From Holophagae bacterium (GTDB lineage: Bacteria; Acidobacteriota; Holophagae; Acanthopleuribacterales; Acanthopleuribacteraceae): a DNA stretch of 64,000 bases. The notes beneath the pieces are model-generated. The model was given only the letters and a program-made list of their open reading frames with translations, ran no database searches and had not been told where the DNA came from. The position numbers and the translations under genes are program-made. The stretch lies in assembly GCA_030429565.1 (NCBI GenBank), contig JAUIFE010000011.1:124001-188000 (forward strand), written 5' to 3'. Below, piece by piece: positions 16,306 to 25,127 of this stretch; the stretch's first letter is position 1, and every line of letters starts with the position of its first letter.

Positions 16306-18780
16306 CTATCGCGGAAATTGATCGGTGACAAAGCTGTCGATGGAGAATGACATTTCGTCAACAATCGATAGATCTTGGCGCATGACGCGCATGGTGAAGG
16401 TCGTGGCCCACAAGGCAACCGCCGTTTCCGGCGGTGGTTGGACGGCTTTTTCCAAGCTGACCTCGGCGAATTCGGTGCGCGTACTCGACTGGGACCAACC
16501 TAGCTCGGTGGTGATGGTTGTTGAAACTGAGCCGCCGATGAGGGAAACGCCCGCCTCGGCGGAAATGGTAATCGCGACGCGTTGTTCAAACGAATCGGTT
16601 TGCGATTTAGAGATACCTGTTTTTACCGTTTTGCTGACCGGTGGTTGGGTCGAACTCGACTGGTTGTATTGGAACAATTCCAAGTCGTAACTTTTCTCGC
16701 GAATAATGCGGTAAAACGGTGAGTTGGCTACCTTCCAGGCGGCGTCGACGAGGGGGTCGCGTACCGCTGTGAATGGCACGTAGACCTCGTGGTCGACCTG
16801 AGGTGGGGTCGCCGTTGGGGGTTCGTTGGTGCTGGTCAATCGGGGTGGGGCTGGTTCGGGGTAAGCGGCTTTGGGCATGGGCAACTTTAAAACCCAAACG
16901 ACCGGTGTTCCCGAGGGTTTGCCATGGGTTGTCACACCGGTAAAGGTGTTGGTGGCGAATAAACCCGTTTCGGTATCGAGGAATTGAGGCGGTGTTGCCA
17001 CGCGCCAGGTACTGAAATCGGCACGGGCACCGGAGCCGGCGTCGTTCCAGATCTCACTGCCAACGGTACCGAAATAGGCGAGGTCACGGCGAACGCAACG
17101 CACCAAATCGGTCGAGGGTTTGTTGTAACCGCCAACAAACACGTCACCCATGGCCACATAACCTTCGGGCGGAATCGGCCGCCAGCAGGAGCCGTCTTTG
17201 CGGGCCCTGGAGCCACGATCCGTCCAAATTTGTTCGTAATCCACCGGCGCTGCCAAGACGCCGTCTTTACCGGGCGCCGGCTTAACCAAAATCATGGCTT
17301 CGTTGACCGGGTAGGCGTGTGTGCCGCCAACAGCCAAACTACCCAAAGCATAAAATCCGGGATGATTGTTCAGGTTGGGTTGCCAAAAAGAACTGTCTCT
17401 GCGGGCGCCGCTGCCCGCATCGTTCCAGGCCGCGTTGTAATCGTTGGTTAAGGTCAATACCAGATCACCAAAGGTCTTTTCGTTGTCGTTCTCGACCACA
17501 ATATCGTCGACAAACCAACCAGGGAAGTTGTTGTTATACGAGTCGACGGAATCGAAACGGAATCGCAATTGGATGTTTTGACCCGCAAAAGCGGCCAGTG
17601 AGATAGGCGGTGTTTCGCGCCAATGATCGGGGCCGGTGGCCTGCAGATTTCGCAATGGGTACTCGCGCCCTGCAACCACGACTCGCACGTCGGCGCTGTC
17701 GAATGATCCGGCATTGGGTTCGACCGCCAGCAAGTACTTAAAACTGAGTTGTGAGTGAGTACCGATTCCGGTAATCAGCGGTGAGGTCAAGCTGCCACTG
17801 ACCCGGTCACCCACTTCGTAGGTGCACGTATCGGGATTGCCGAAGTAAAAGGCGTTGTTGCCGGAGTGGTAACCGTACGCTAAGCAGGCGGCCTCGCCGG
17901 TTTGCGCAAGGTGCCAAAGGCCGTCGGCCTGCCAACCGCTACCGCCACGTTCGAAGTTTTCCTGTAAACCGCCGCTTGGGAACGCTTTGTTTTGCAAAAC
18001 CACGCCGCTGACCGCATCGACAATCCAATGGTGAACGCGGGAGGGCGTGGCACTACGACCGCGAATTTCCCAAACCAAGCGCAGGTCATTTTCCTCTGAC
18101 GGTTGGTACGCCAAACGTGCATTGACGGGACCGACCGCCCAAGATGGTGCGTGAAGCAAGCTGTTGCGAGCGGGCGCTGATTTTTGTTGTTGGATGGTGA
18201 GATTGGTGCTGTCCAGGTCGCTGTCATCGGCCGCTGCTGCAAGCGCCGCTAACGCGGTCAATCGCGGTTGGCGCGCTGCTTTGCCCTCACTGAAGGGATA
18301 AAACCCGTTCGTGACGGACAGCAGGCTGCCATTTTCTGCGATTTGGACCTGGATCAAGGCCGACAGTACATCAAGGCCTTGGTGTTGTTGGAAGAATGTG
18401 AGGTGCCGGGTTTGATCGACACTGGAGAAACGCGGTTGATCGGGACGCATCGCTTGTAGGTGGGTCGGTGCCAAACCCAGCAAGGCTGTATGCGACCGTA
18501 GGAAGGTGGTCGCTGTTTCAATCGGGTGACCCTCGTGATCAGGCGTGGTCAGCGCGCCCTCAATCGGCAACAGCCGTCTGGCTTGGCCGCTTGCGGCGTC
18601 GAAGGTGACGCGCATGCCTTCTTGTTCTTGAGTAACCAAGCCGGCGTCGGCATGGTTTGTGAGTTCGGTAGCGGTTTGATGGCTAGGGTATGGTTTTGTT
18701 GTGGTCAGTGGCAATGGTGCATTTGCCCACACAACTGAGGTTAGGAGAAAGGACAAGATCAAGGTACGAAGGTAGTTCAT
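16306..18780 (-). CDS. Secreted protein: protease-type propeptide, MAM-like, Vps62 repeats, pore-forming-like tail
   Basis: 824 residues with a signal peptide (LRTLILSFLLTSVVWA) and AAAGGAG before the ATG. Residues 25-260 resemble the FTP/PepSY propeptide of thermolysin-type proteases (HLTFFQQHQGLDVLSALIQVQ, LRLVWEIRG, HHWIVDAVSG). Residues 270-430 look like the MAM/jelly-roll domain of immune inhibitor A-type proteins (NFPGWFVDDIVVE). Residues 435-640 carry three Vps62 (DUF946) units, recognised by W-x-D-x-GS-x-A...D-x-S-x-W and RCVRRDLAYFG. The last 130 residues are Ser/Thr-rich alternating strands (VAITISAEAGVSLIGGS, STTITTELGWSQSS), as in aerolysin-type beta-pore toxins. No HExxH motif is present, so the propeptide serves no obvious protease. 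I infer a secreted toxin or lectin-like protein held inactive by its propeptide. Confidence 0.7.
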   Translation of the reverse strand: MNYLRTLILSFLLTSVVWANAPLPLTTTKPYPSHQTATELTNHADAGLVTQEQEGMRVTFDAASGQARRLLPIEGALTTPDHEGHPIETATTFLRSHTALLGLAPTHLQAMRPDQPRFSSVDQTRHLTFFQQHQGLDVLSALIQVQIAENGSLLSVTNGFYPFSEGKAARQPRLTALAALAAAADDSDLDSTNLTIQQQKSAPARNSLLHAPSWAVGPVNARLAYQPSEENDLRLVWEIRGRSATPSRVHHWIVDAVSGVVLQNKAFPSGGLQENFERGGSGWQADGLWHLAQTGEAACLAYGYHSGNNAFYFGNPDTCTYEVGDRVSGSLTSPLITGIGTHSQLSFKYLLAVEPNAGSFDSADVRVVVAGREYPLRNLQATGPDHWRETPPISLAAFAGQNIQLRFRFDSVDSYNNNFPGWFVDDIVVENDNEKTFGDLVLTLTNDYNAAWNDAGSGARRDSSFWQPNLNNHPGFYALGSLAVGGTHAYPVNEAMILVKPAPGKDGVLAAPVDYEQIWTDRGSRARKDGSCWRPIPPEGYVAMGDVFVGGYNKPSTDLVRCVRRDLAYFGTVGSEIWNDAGSGARADFSTWRVATPPQFLDTETGLFATNTFTGVTTHGKPSGTPVVWVLKLPMPKAAYPEPAPPRLTSTNEPPTATPPQVDHEVYVPFTAVRDPLVDAAWKVANSPFYRIIREKSYDLELFQYNQSSSTQPPVSKTVKTGISKSQTDSFEQRVAITISAEAGVSLIGGSVSTTITTELGWSQSSTRTEFAEVSLEKAVQPPPETAVALWATTFTMRVMRQDLSIVDEMSFSIDSFVTDQFPR

Positions 18781-19443
18781 GAGATCTCCTTTGGTGCTTG
18801 AATCTGGATCCTTAGGGCATCCTTTAATAACAACCTCAACCTTTCGTTACGCCGTCTTTGCCGAAGCAGGAGCTTCGTCTGTCTGGATGCCTCGTGTTTG
18901 CTAACGAGCGACAAAGATAGTACGTGTCATTGAAACCAAACCGGCGGGTTTCAAGCTGATCCACTGGGCTTTAGCGCCCTCCGATTCGCGTACATGAGGG
19001 CCGTGTACCTCTGTGGTTTAGGCAGACAAGGGGAGGTCGGCAATCGCGAAACTTGTGAGGTTTCCTTCCTCAAGTGCAAGGGGTAAGCCAATTGGGTTTA
19101 TTGTCTGAGAATTTCTATAAGATATTGTAAATAATGAGATTGTCGTGCTGATCGGAATGGGCCGCATTGCCGGCGGCGCGTGCCCCCCATCGAATCTGTA
19201 TCTTGGGGAAGTTCACCTGTATCCAGCAAAATCACATAAAGAGCTTGCTCAAACAGGCCGCGGGACGGCTCAATGGTGGGCGTGTGTGTTGAACCGAGAT
19301 TGGGAAAACCCCGTTCAAATTCGGCGAGGTCTAAGCCGGCTCCGCTCTATTTAAAAGGATGCTCTCTGAATGGGTAGAAAACGCCGCCCGCGCCGCAAGG
19401 CATGGCCGCGGTGGCGGCGCGGACGGCTGCTTACTTTCTTGCT
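18781..19443. other. Gene-free spacer
   Basis: About 660 bases between the putative toxin gene and the 3' end of the ABC transporter gene, both on the minus strand. It must hold the toxin promoter. No convincing coding frame or RNA was seen. Confidence 0.5.
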
Positions 19444-21231
19444 CTAGCTTGCGTCGGCGTGTTGTTCGCCGGTTTGAACCTGCCAAAGTTTGGCGTAGTT
19501 GCCGTTGCGTGCCAGCAATGCGTCGTGGGTACCTTGCTCGACCAAGCGACCCTGGTCGAGGACCAGGATGTTGTCGGCATGGCGCACGGTCGACAGGCGG
19601 TGCGCGATGACAATGGTTGTGCGTTGGTGGGCGACGCGCTCCAGGCTGCGCTGGATGGCGGCTTCGGTTTCGTTATCTACGGCCGAGGTGGCCTCGTCGA
19701 GGATTAAAATGGCCGGATCCTTGAGAATCGCCCGCGCAATCGAAAGGCGTTGACGTTGGCCGCCCGACAAGCGCTGGCCGCGTTCGCCGACCAGGGTATC
19801 GTAGCCTTCCGGGAGGCTGCTGATGAAGTCGTGGGCTTCGGCTAAACGCGCGGCTTTTTCAATGTCGGCGGGCGTTTTGTCGAAGCAGCCGTAAGCGATG
19901 TTCTCGCCGATGGTTCCGTCAAACAAAAATACGTCCTGGCTGACCAAGCCAATGCTGCGGCGCAAGTGGGTCAGGTCTGCGTCGCGCAACGCCACGCCTT
20001 CCACGGTGATGCGGCCGGCGGTTGTGTCGTAAAAGCGCAGCAACAGCTTGACCAAAGTCGACTTGCCGGAGCCGGTGGCACCGACGACGCCGACGGTGTG
20101 GCGCGCCGCAATCGCGAAGGACAAATCGCGGAGCACGGGCAAATCGTCGCGATAGCCGAAGGACACGTTTTCGAAGGTCACGGTGCCGTTGCCTGGCTGG
20201 ACTTGGAGTGGTTTGGGACCGGATACAATGCCGATCGGGGTGTCGAGCAAGTCGAGGATCCGTTGGGTTGAAGCCATGGCGCGTTGGTATTGGTCGAACA
20301 TTTCGGCCAAACGGGTCAGCGGCCACAACAAGCGTTGGGTCAGGAACACGAGGACCGAATAGACGCCGACATCGAGATGGCCGTCGAGGGTGAACTTGCC
20401 GCCGATGTACAAGGTGCCGCAGAAACCCACCAGAATGACCATGCGAATGACGGGTACAAAAGCGGCGCTGGTGCGAATCGCGGCGGCGTTGGCGCGTTTG
20501 TATTCGTCGGATTCGCGATCCAATTCGCGGATCTCGTAGTCTTCGGCGACGTAACTTTTGACAGTGGCGATGCCGCCCAAACTGTTGGCGAGGTGGCTAC
20601 TCAGACGCGCGACGCGTTCGCGTACCTCAGCGTAGAGCGGGGCTAGACGCGATTGGAAGCGGAACGCGCCCCAAATGACGAAGGGCATTGGCAACATGGC
20701 CGAAAGCGCAATCGTGGGCGAAGCGGCGAAGAAGACGGCGCCGACGACGACGACGGTGGTGGTGACCTGAATCAGTTCATTGGCGCCACCGTCGAGAAAG
20801 CGTTCGAGTTGGTTGACGTCGTCGTTGAGTACGGCCATGGTGCGGCCGGAGTGGGTGCGCTCAAAGTAGGCGAGGTCGAGCTTTTGCAAGTGCGACCAAG
20901 CGTCGAGTCTGGCGGCGTGTTGAATATCTTGGCTGAGGTTGCGCCACAAGACTTTAAAGGCGTACTCAAAAGCCGATTCCAAGCCCCAGATGAGGATGGT
21001 GAGGAAGGTGACCAAGGCGAGCTGGTGCTGCAAATCGACAACGCCCATTGAGGCAAACCAGGAGGATTCGCGCTGTACGACAATGTCGACGGCGGCGCCG
21101 ATGAGCAGTGGCGGGGCAAGGTCAAAGATTTTGTTGAGGACGGAACAGAGCGCGGCGAGCTGAATGCGACCGCGCCATGGTTGGGTGTAACGCAGAAGGC
21201 GTTTCAAGGGTTGAGCGGCGGGTTGTGACAA
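19444..21231 (-). CDS. ABC exporter, fused membrane and ATPase domains
   Basis: 595 residues when started at the TTG at 21231. I prefer that start because GAGGAGG lies five bases upstream; the ATG at 21279 would read this ribosome site as coding. The first 320 residues form a six-helix type-1 exporter domain. The ATPase domain has Walker A GATGSGKST, Q-loop SQDVFLFDG, signature LSGGQRQR, Walker B ILILDEATSAVD and switch IAHRLST, all intact. It is a half transporter of the MsbA/MdlB/BmrA type and should work as a homodimer exporting a lipid, drug or peptide. No partner or substrate gene is adjacent. Rare TTG start and solitary context give no clue to the substrate. Confidence 0.9.
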   Translation of the reverse strand: MSQPAAQPLKRLLRYTQPWRGRIQLAALCSVLNKIFDLAPPLLIGAAVDIVVQRESSWFASMGVVDLQHQLALVTFLTILIWGLESAFEYAFKVLWRNLSQDIQHAARLDAWSHLQKLDLAYFERTHSGRTMAVLNDDVNQLERFLDGGANELIQVTTTVVVVGAVFFAASPTIALSAMLPMPFVIWGAFRFQSRLAPLYAEVRERVARLSSHLANSLGGIATVKSYVAEDYEIRELDRESDEYKRANAAAIRTSAAFVPVIRMVILVGFCGTLYIGGKFTLDGHLDVGVYSVLVFLTQRLLWPLTRLAEMFDQYQRAMASTQRILDLLDTPIGIVSGPKPLQVQPGNGTVTFENVSFGYRDDLPVLRDLSFAIAARHTVGVVGATGSGKSTLVKLLLRFYDTTAGRITVEGVALRDADLTHLRRSIGLVSQDVFLFDGTIGENIAYGCFDKTPADIEKAARLAEAHDFISSLPEGYDTLVGERGQRLSGGQRQRLSIARAILKDPAILILDEATSAVDNETEAAIQRSLERVAHQRTTIVIAHRLSTVRHADNILVLDQGRLVEQGTHDALLARNGNYAKLWQVQTGEQHADAS

Positions 21232-21797
21232 AGTTCCTCCTCGGAAAATCCAAAGTCGACGCCTTTGCGACGACAACATGACCTAGTTTTGTAGCCGCTC
21301 AAGCCCTGTTGTGCAAGCAAGAAGTGCTGGAATAATTAGTGTTAGGTTTCGGTGAGGATGTGCGATGCCGGCGTTGCAACGAATGACTCACCTACAGGTG
21401 GGCATTTCAGGCGTTAGATCACGGAATTTTTGGTGGGATGCCACGATATTGAGTCCCAGATAACGCCGTCGATGTTTCACGCGAATTGACGCAAACAGCA
21501 GGAGGTCAGGGGTTCAGCCCGCTTCACAGCCTGTGCTCGGCGCACCGAGGGGTTTTGCATCACGTGGGAGAAAGAACCTTAGCACGGTCTTTTAGGTCTA
21601 GACCTTTGTGGTTGGGCCGGTAAATGTTGCGTGGGCCGGGCTTTGCGGGCTGTCGCTTTTCGTGTAGGGTTATGCTTTTTACACGTTGATGCTGTGCAAG
21701 GAACCCTTTATTTCGCTGCAGGTTCGTATGGCTACCCTGCCGCTTTGTTTTAGCCGCGTATCATCTCATTTTGTCATCTTGTTTATGGGAGCTATTC
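21232..21797. other. Divergent intergenic region
   Basis: About 570 bases between the exporter (minus) and the sugar dehydrogenase (plus). Promoters for both must lie here, but no clear consensus box was found. No coding frame is supported. Confidence 0.5.
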
Positions 21798-24377
21798 ATG
21801 AAGTTTCTCCGTTCGCTCACCGGCGCACGCCTTGTTTTGGCCGCGTCATTTCTGACGGTCTCGTTTTTCTCAGCGCTGCAAGCGCAAGTGATGTCCGACA
21901 GTAACTTTGTTCACGAGGGGGTGATCTCCAGTGGCAACGGCATGATCAGCCTGGATTGGTTGCCCAACGGCGCCATGCTGGTTTGCGAAAAGCAGGGTCG
22001 GGTGATGTTGCTAGAGCCAGACGGGGCCGGCGGTTACCAAACGCCGGTTTTGTTTGTCGACATCCGTGGCCAGGTATTTACCCAAGCGGAAAGCGGCTTG
22101 TTGGGCATGGTGCTCGACCCCGACTTTGAAACCAACCGCTACATGTACCTTTTTTACACGACCACGAGTGATCAGCGGCTGACGCGCATGACGGTCAACA
22201 GTGGCATGACTGGTGTGGAAGGCGGGTCCGAGGTGGTGTTGTTGCCCGGATTACCGCGCGCCAATTTCATTCACAAGGGGGGTGACATTGAATTCCATCC
22301 CAACCAGCCGGACTACATTTATATCGCGCTGGGTGACGACGCCGACTTGTCCGAAACGGGCGGCATTCCGCATGTGCAACGCACGGATTTTTATGTGGGC
22401 AAAATGCTGCGGGTCAACAAAGCCGACGGGCTCGGTTTGACGACCAACCCTTTTTATGACGGCAACTTGGACAGCATCGCCTCGCGCATTTGGGCGGTTG
22501 GCTTCCGCAACCCATTTCGTTTCACGTTTAACCCCAACCCGATTCACGACGACGTCATGTACAGCTCGGAGAACGGCGACGCTTCCGACCGTTTGTCGTG
22601 GGTGCGCATGGGCTCCAACGGTTCGTGGAGCATTGACGCCGATGCGCGTGGCGAGTTCCTTAACCCACCGGACGGCAACCACCGCGTGATGACCCCGCGT
22701 CCCCCGTCCCAGATTGGCGTGGCCATTGCCGACGGCGGCCCGTTTGCGCCGGATGGCCCGGTGCTCTACAACGCCAACTGGTACCCCGATGAAGTGGGCG
22801 TGGCGCGCTGGCGCTTAACCGGCTCTGATCTCGATCAACTTGAAGCGATTCCCATGGACGGTGGCGGCATGTTCGCCGACAACGTGATCGGCGTCGACTT
22901 GGAGTTTGGTCCCGACGGCGCTTTGTACCTGACGACGACGGGCGGTGACGCCTCCACCGGCGGTTTTTTCCAAATCACGCGCATTCGTTATATTGCCGGT
23001 TCCGCACCGAACGCGGCCTTTGATACCAACCCATCGCCGCCGGTGGGAACGGTGCCGCTCGGTGTTCAGTTCACCGACCGCTCGACGATTGATTCCGGCT
23101 CGATTGTGGCCTGGGCCTGGGATTTTGGTGACGGCACCCAATCGACCCAAGCGAGCCCGTTCCACACCTACAATGCGCCAGGCCGCTACCAGGTCAGCTT
23201 GCAGGTGACCAGTGATCTCGATTTGGTCGACAGCACCCAAATGGAAGTTTTGGTTTACCGTCAACTGAATCTGAGCTTGAGCGGTCAAGTATTCGACGCG
23301 CGCCAATTGCCGGCGAGCCCGCTGGCGGCGGCGACGGAGCTGGTGTTCCTGCAGGCCGACGGCACGACGCCCGCACCGGTGGTCGGTGGCAGCGGCGCGG
23401 ACGGCAACGTCCTTGCCCTTAACGGTGGCGGCGTAATTGATTTCGATGTGAATGTCTCGCTGCTGGAAAGTGGTTTGGTGGTGCAAGCCGGCGCGCCGGT
23501 TGGCGACGGCGTGCAAGCGGCCCGCATTGGCGTGGCCGACTTGTTTACCCAGGTACCCAATCCGGTTGTCCTGAATTTTTACCTGTCCGACACCCAGATT
23601 GCTGGCCAAATCGTCAACTCGCGCGGCGAGCCGGCGGCCACCGATATCGGCGTGGCACGTGGCTCGGCCGACAACCCGATCGATATTGGCGGCGGTCGCG
23701 ATCTTAACCCCGGCACGCCGACAGGCAGTGATCACCGTGTCACGGCCGATGGTTTGGGTTTCTACCACCTGCCGATTCCCGCCAATCGGGTCGATGCCGA
23801 CTTCTTTTTCGACCTGGCGGCGGATACCCTGACCAGCCGGTACGCCCCACAAACGCGGCAGTACCGCGTCAACGGTGGCGAACTGCAAGAACGGACCTTC
23901 ATTGTCGGTGAATACGGCGCGGGCAATGGTTGCGACGATCTGGGTGGGATTGGTGAAACCGCGTCGGTTGATTACGACACCCAGATCGAACCCTTGTGGG
24001 CCAACAACTGTGTTGGTTGCCACAATGGCGCGAGCCAAAACAGCGCCGGTCTGAACCTTGCCGATGACAGTTTCAACAACTTGGTAAACGCGCCGAGCAC
24101 CTTGATCGACGGTTTGACTTTGGTTGTGCCAGGCTCTTTGCCGCGCAGCTATTTGTTCGAAAAAATCAACTGTGCCGAGCCGCAGAGTGGCAGCCGTATG
24201 CGGCCGTCGGATGCGATGTCGTTATCGGAACAGGCGCTGATCCGCGATTGGATTCGCCAGCTCAACCCGATAGCAGCCTGCGAGGAAGAGTTCCGTGCCT
24301 TATTGCCGAACTGGTCGGAACAAAACGTGTTGTCGTTGGTGCAGTTCCTCAACGAGAACTGCGGTTCAACGCGGTAA
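21798..24377 (+). CDS. PQQ-type sugar dehydrogenase with PKD domain and cytochrome c motif
   Basis: 859 residues from the ATG at 21798, which has GGGAG seven bases upstream and opens a signal peptide (LVLAASFLTVSFFSALQAQ). Residues 35-400 match the soluble glucose/sorbosone dehydrogenase propeller (SLDWLPNGAMLVCEKQGRV, GLLGMVLDPDFETNRYMYL, IWAVGFRNPFRF, GVDLEFGPDGALYLT). A PKD domain follows (about 415-495, WAWDFGDGTQSTQ...HTYNAPGRYQVSL), then a beta-rich region, and near residue 737 CVGCH, a heme c site, with a later Met in SRMRPSDAMS as possible axial ligand. This would let the enzyme pass electrons from sugar oxidation to its own heme. It is exported, probably periplasmic or outer-surface. 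PQQ biosynthesis genes are not in the window. Confidence 0.85.
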   Translation: MKFLRSLTGARLVLAASFLTVSFFSALQAQVMSDSNFVHEGVISSGNGMISLDWLPNGAMLVCEKQGRVMLLEPDGAGGYQTPVLFVDIRGQVFTQAESGLLGMVLDPDFETNRYMYLFYTTTSDQRLTRMTVNSGMTGVEGGSEVVLLPGLPRANFIHKGGDIEFHPNQPDYIYIALGDDADLSETGGIPHVQRTDFYVGKMLRVNKADGLGLTTNPFYDGNLDSIASRIWAVGFRNPFRFTFNPNPIHDDVMYSSENGDASDRLSWVRMGSNGSWSIDADARGEFLNPPDGNHRVMTPRPPSQIGVAIADGGPFAPDGPVLYNANWYPDEVGVARWRLTGSDLDQLEAIPMDGGGMFADNVIGVDLEFGPDGALYLTTTGGDASTGGFFQITRIRYIAGSAPNAAFDTNPSPPVGTVPLGVQFTDRSTIDSGSIVAWAWDFGDGTQSTQASPFHTYNAPGRYQVSLQVTSDLDLVDSTQMEVLVYRQLNLSLSGQVFDARQLPASPLAAATELVFLQADGTTPAPVVGGSGADGNVLALNGGGVIDFDVNVSLLESGLVVQAGAPVGDGVQAARIGVADLFTQVPNPVVLNFYLSDTQIAGQIVNSRGEPAATDIGVARGSADNPIDIGGGRDLNPGTPTGSDHRVTADGLGFYHLPIPANRVDADFFFDLAADTLTSRYAPQTRQYRVNGGELQERTFIVGEYGAGNGCDDLGGIGETASVDYDTQIEPLWANNCVGCHNGASQNSAGLNLADDSFNNLVNAPSTLIDGLTLVVPGSLPRSYLFEKINCAEPQSGSRMRPSDAMSLSEQALIRDWIRQLNPIAACEEEFRALLPNWSEQNVLSLVQFLNENCGSTR

Positions 24378-24383
24378 AGAAAA

Positions 24384-24423
24384 GTGGCCGAAGCCCGGGT
24401 CAAGCGGCACGGGCTTCGGCCAC
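24384..24423 (+). terminator. Long hairpin after the sugar dehydrogenase
   Basis: GTGGCCGAAGCCCG (24384-24397) pairs perfectly with CGGGCTTCGGCCAC (24410-24423), a 14-base stem, four bases after the stop. There is no T-run behind it, so it may stop transcription weakly or protect the mRNA end. Confidence 0.6.
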
Positions 24424-24477
24424 GAATGGAAGAAAAAGGCGCGCCGAATGCGGTGACGAAAAAATCTTGTCTCAAAT

Positions 24478-24494
24478 AAATAACAGTGTTATTT
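24478..24494. promoter_or_regulatory. Palindromic operator of the TetR gene
   Basis: AAATAACA-G-TGTTATTT is a perfect 17-base palindrome 22 bases before the GTG start of the TetR-family regulator. TetR repressors usually bind such sites and control their own gene and the next one. Base content (A+T) stands out against the GC-rich surroundings. Confidence 0.75.
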
Positions 24495-24516
24495 TTGGAA
24501 TCGTTGGAGGTTTCCT

Positions 24517-25113
24517 GTGGCGCGTACACCCAAGCAAGACCCCCGTTTTTTTCGGCAGTTGATTCTCAAGAAGGCGGCTGCGATGCTTCATGAACAGGGG
24601 ATCCACGGCTTGTCGATGCGCAAACTCGCTCAGTCACTCAACGCTTCGACGATGGTGCTCTACACCTATTTCCAGAACAAACAAGGCTTGTTGAATGCCT
24701 TGTATCTCGACGGTTTCGAGCAACTTCGGCTCGAACTCGAACGCGTGCCGGTGGATCCCGATCCCATTGTGCACGTGATGGAATTAGGGCGTGCCTATCG
24801 CCGGGCGGTGCTGGCCAACGCCGACGTTTACGAACTGATGATGAGCCGCTCCTTGCACGGCTTCTCGCTGCCCGAGGAGAGCATCAAGCAGAGCGGCGCG
24901 AGCTTCCGCGTTTTGGAAGAGGCGGTTGCGGCTTGCATTGGCGCCGGCATGGTGCGTGATCAAGATCCCAAACCCGTGGCTCAAATGTTGTGGGGCACGA
25001 TTCACGGCTTGATCAGTCTGCAACTGGCCGGGCATTTCGTCGACGATGCGGCAGCCGAGGCACGGTTTGAGTTGACCCTGGAAACCCTCAAGCAAGGTTT
25101 ATTGAACCCATAG
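24517..25113 (+). CDS. TetR-family transcriptional regulator
   Basis: 198 residues from a GTG at 24517, with GGAGG seven bases upstream. The N-terminal helix-turn-helix is clear at residues 16-60 (LKKAAAMLHEQGIHGLSMRKLAQSL, STMVLYTYFQNKQGLL). The C-terminal part resembles the TetR_C WHG-type ligand domain (HGLISLQLAGHF near residue 168). It is followed 14 bases later by the CrtI/RetSat-like oxidoreductase, so the two form an operon that it probably represses through the palindrome at 24478. A lipophilic ligand is likely given the neighbour, but this is inference. Confidence 0.9.
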   Translation: MARTPKQDPRFFRQLILKKAAAMLHEQGIHGLSMRKLAQSLNASTMVLYTYFQNKQGLLNALYLDGFEQLRLELERVPVDPDPIVHVMELGRAYRRAVLANADVYELMMSRSLHGFSLPEESIKQSGASFRVLEEAVAACIGAGMVRDQDPKPVAQMLWGTIHGLISLQLAGHFVDDAAAEARFELTLETLKQGLLNP

Positions 25114-25127
25114 CGGCGGAGGTTACG

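Noticed and set aside
15551..21405. Shared 15-mer TGTGCGATGCCGGCG at 15551 and 21359, each followed by GGTGGGCAT about 40 bases later
   Set aside because: A 15-base match within a 64 kb GC-rich window can arise by chance; the similarity does not extend.
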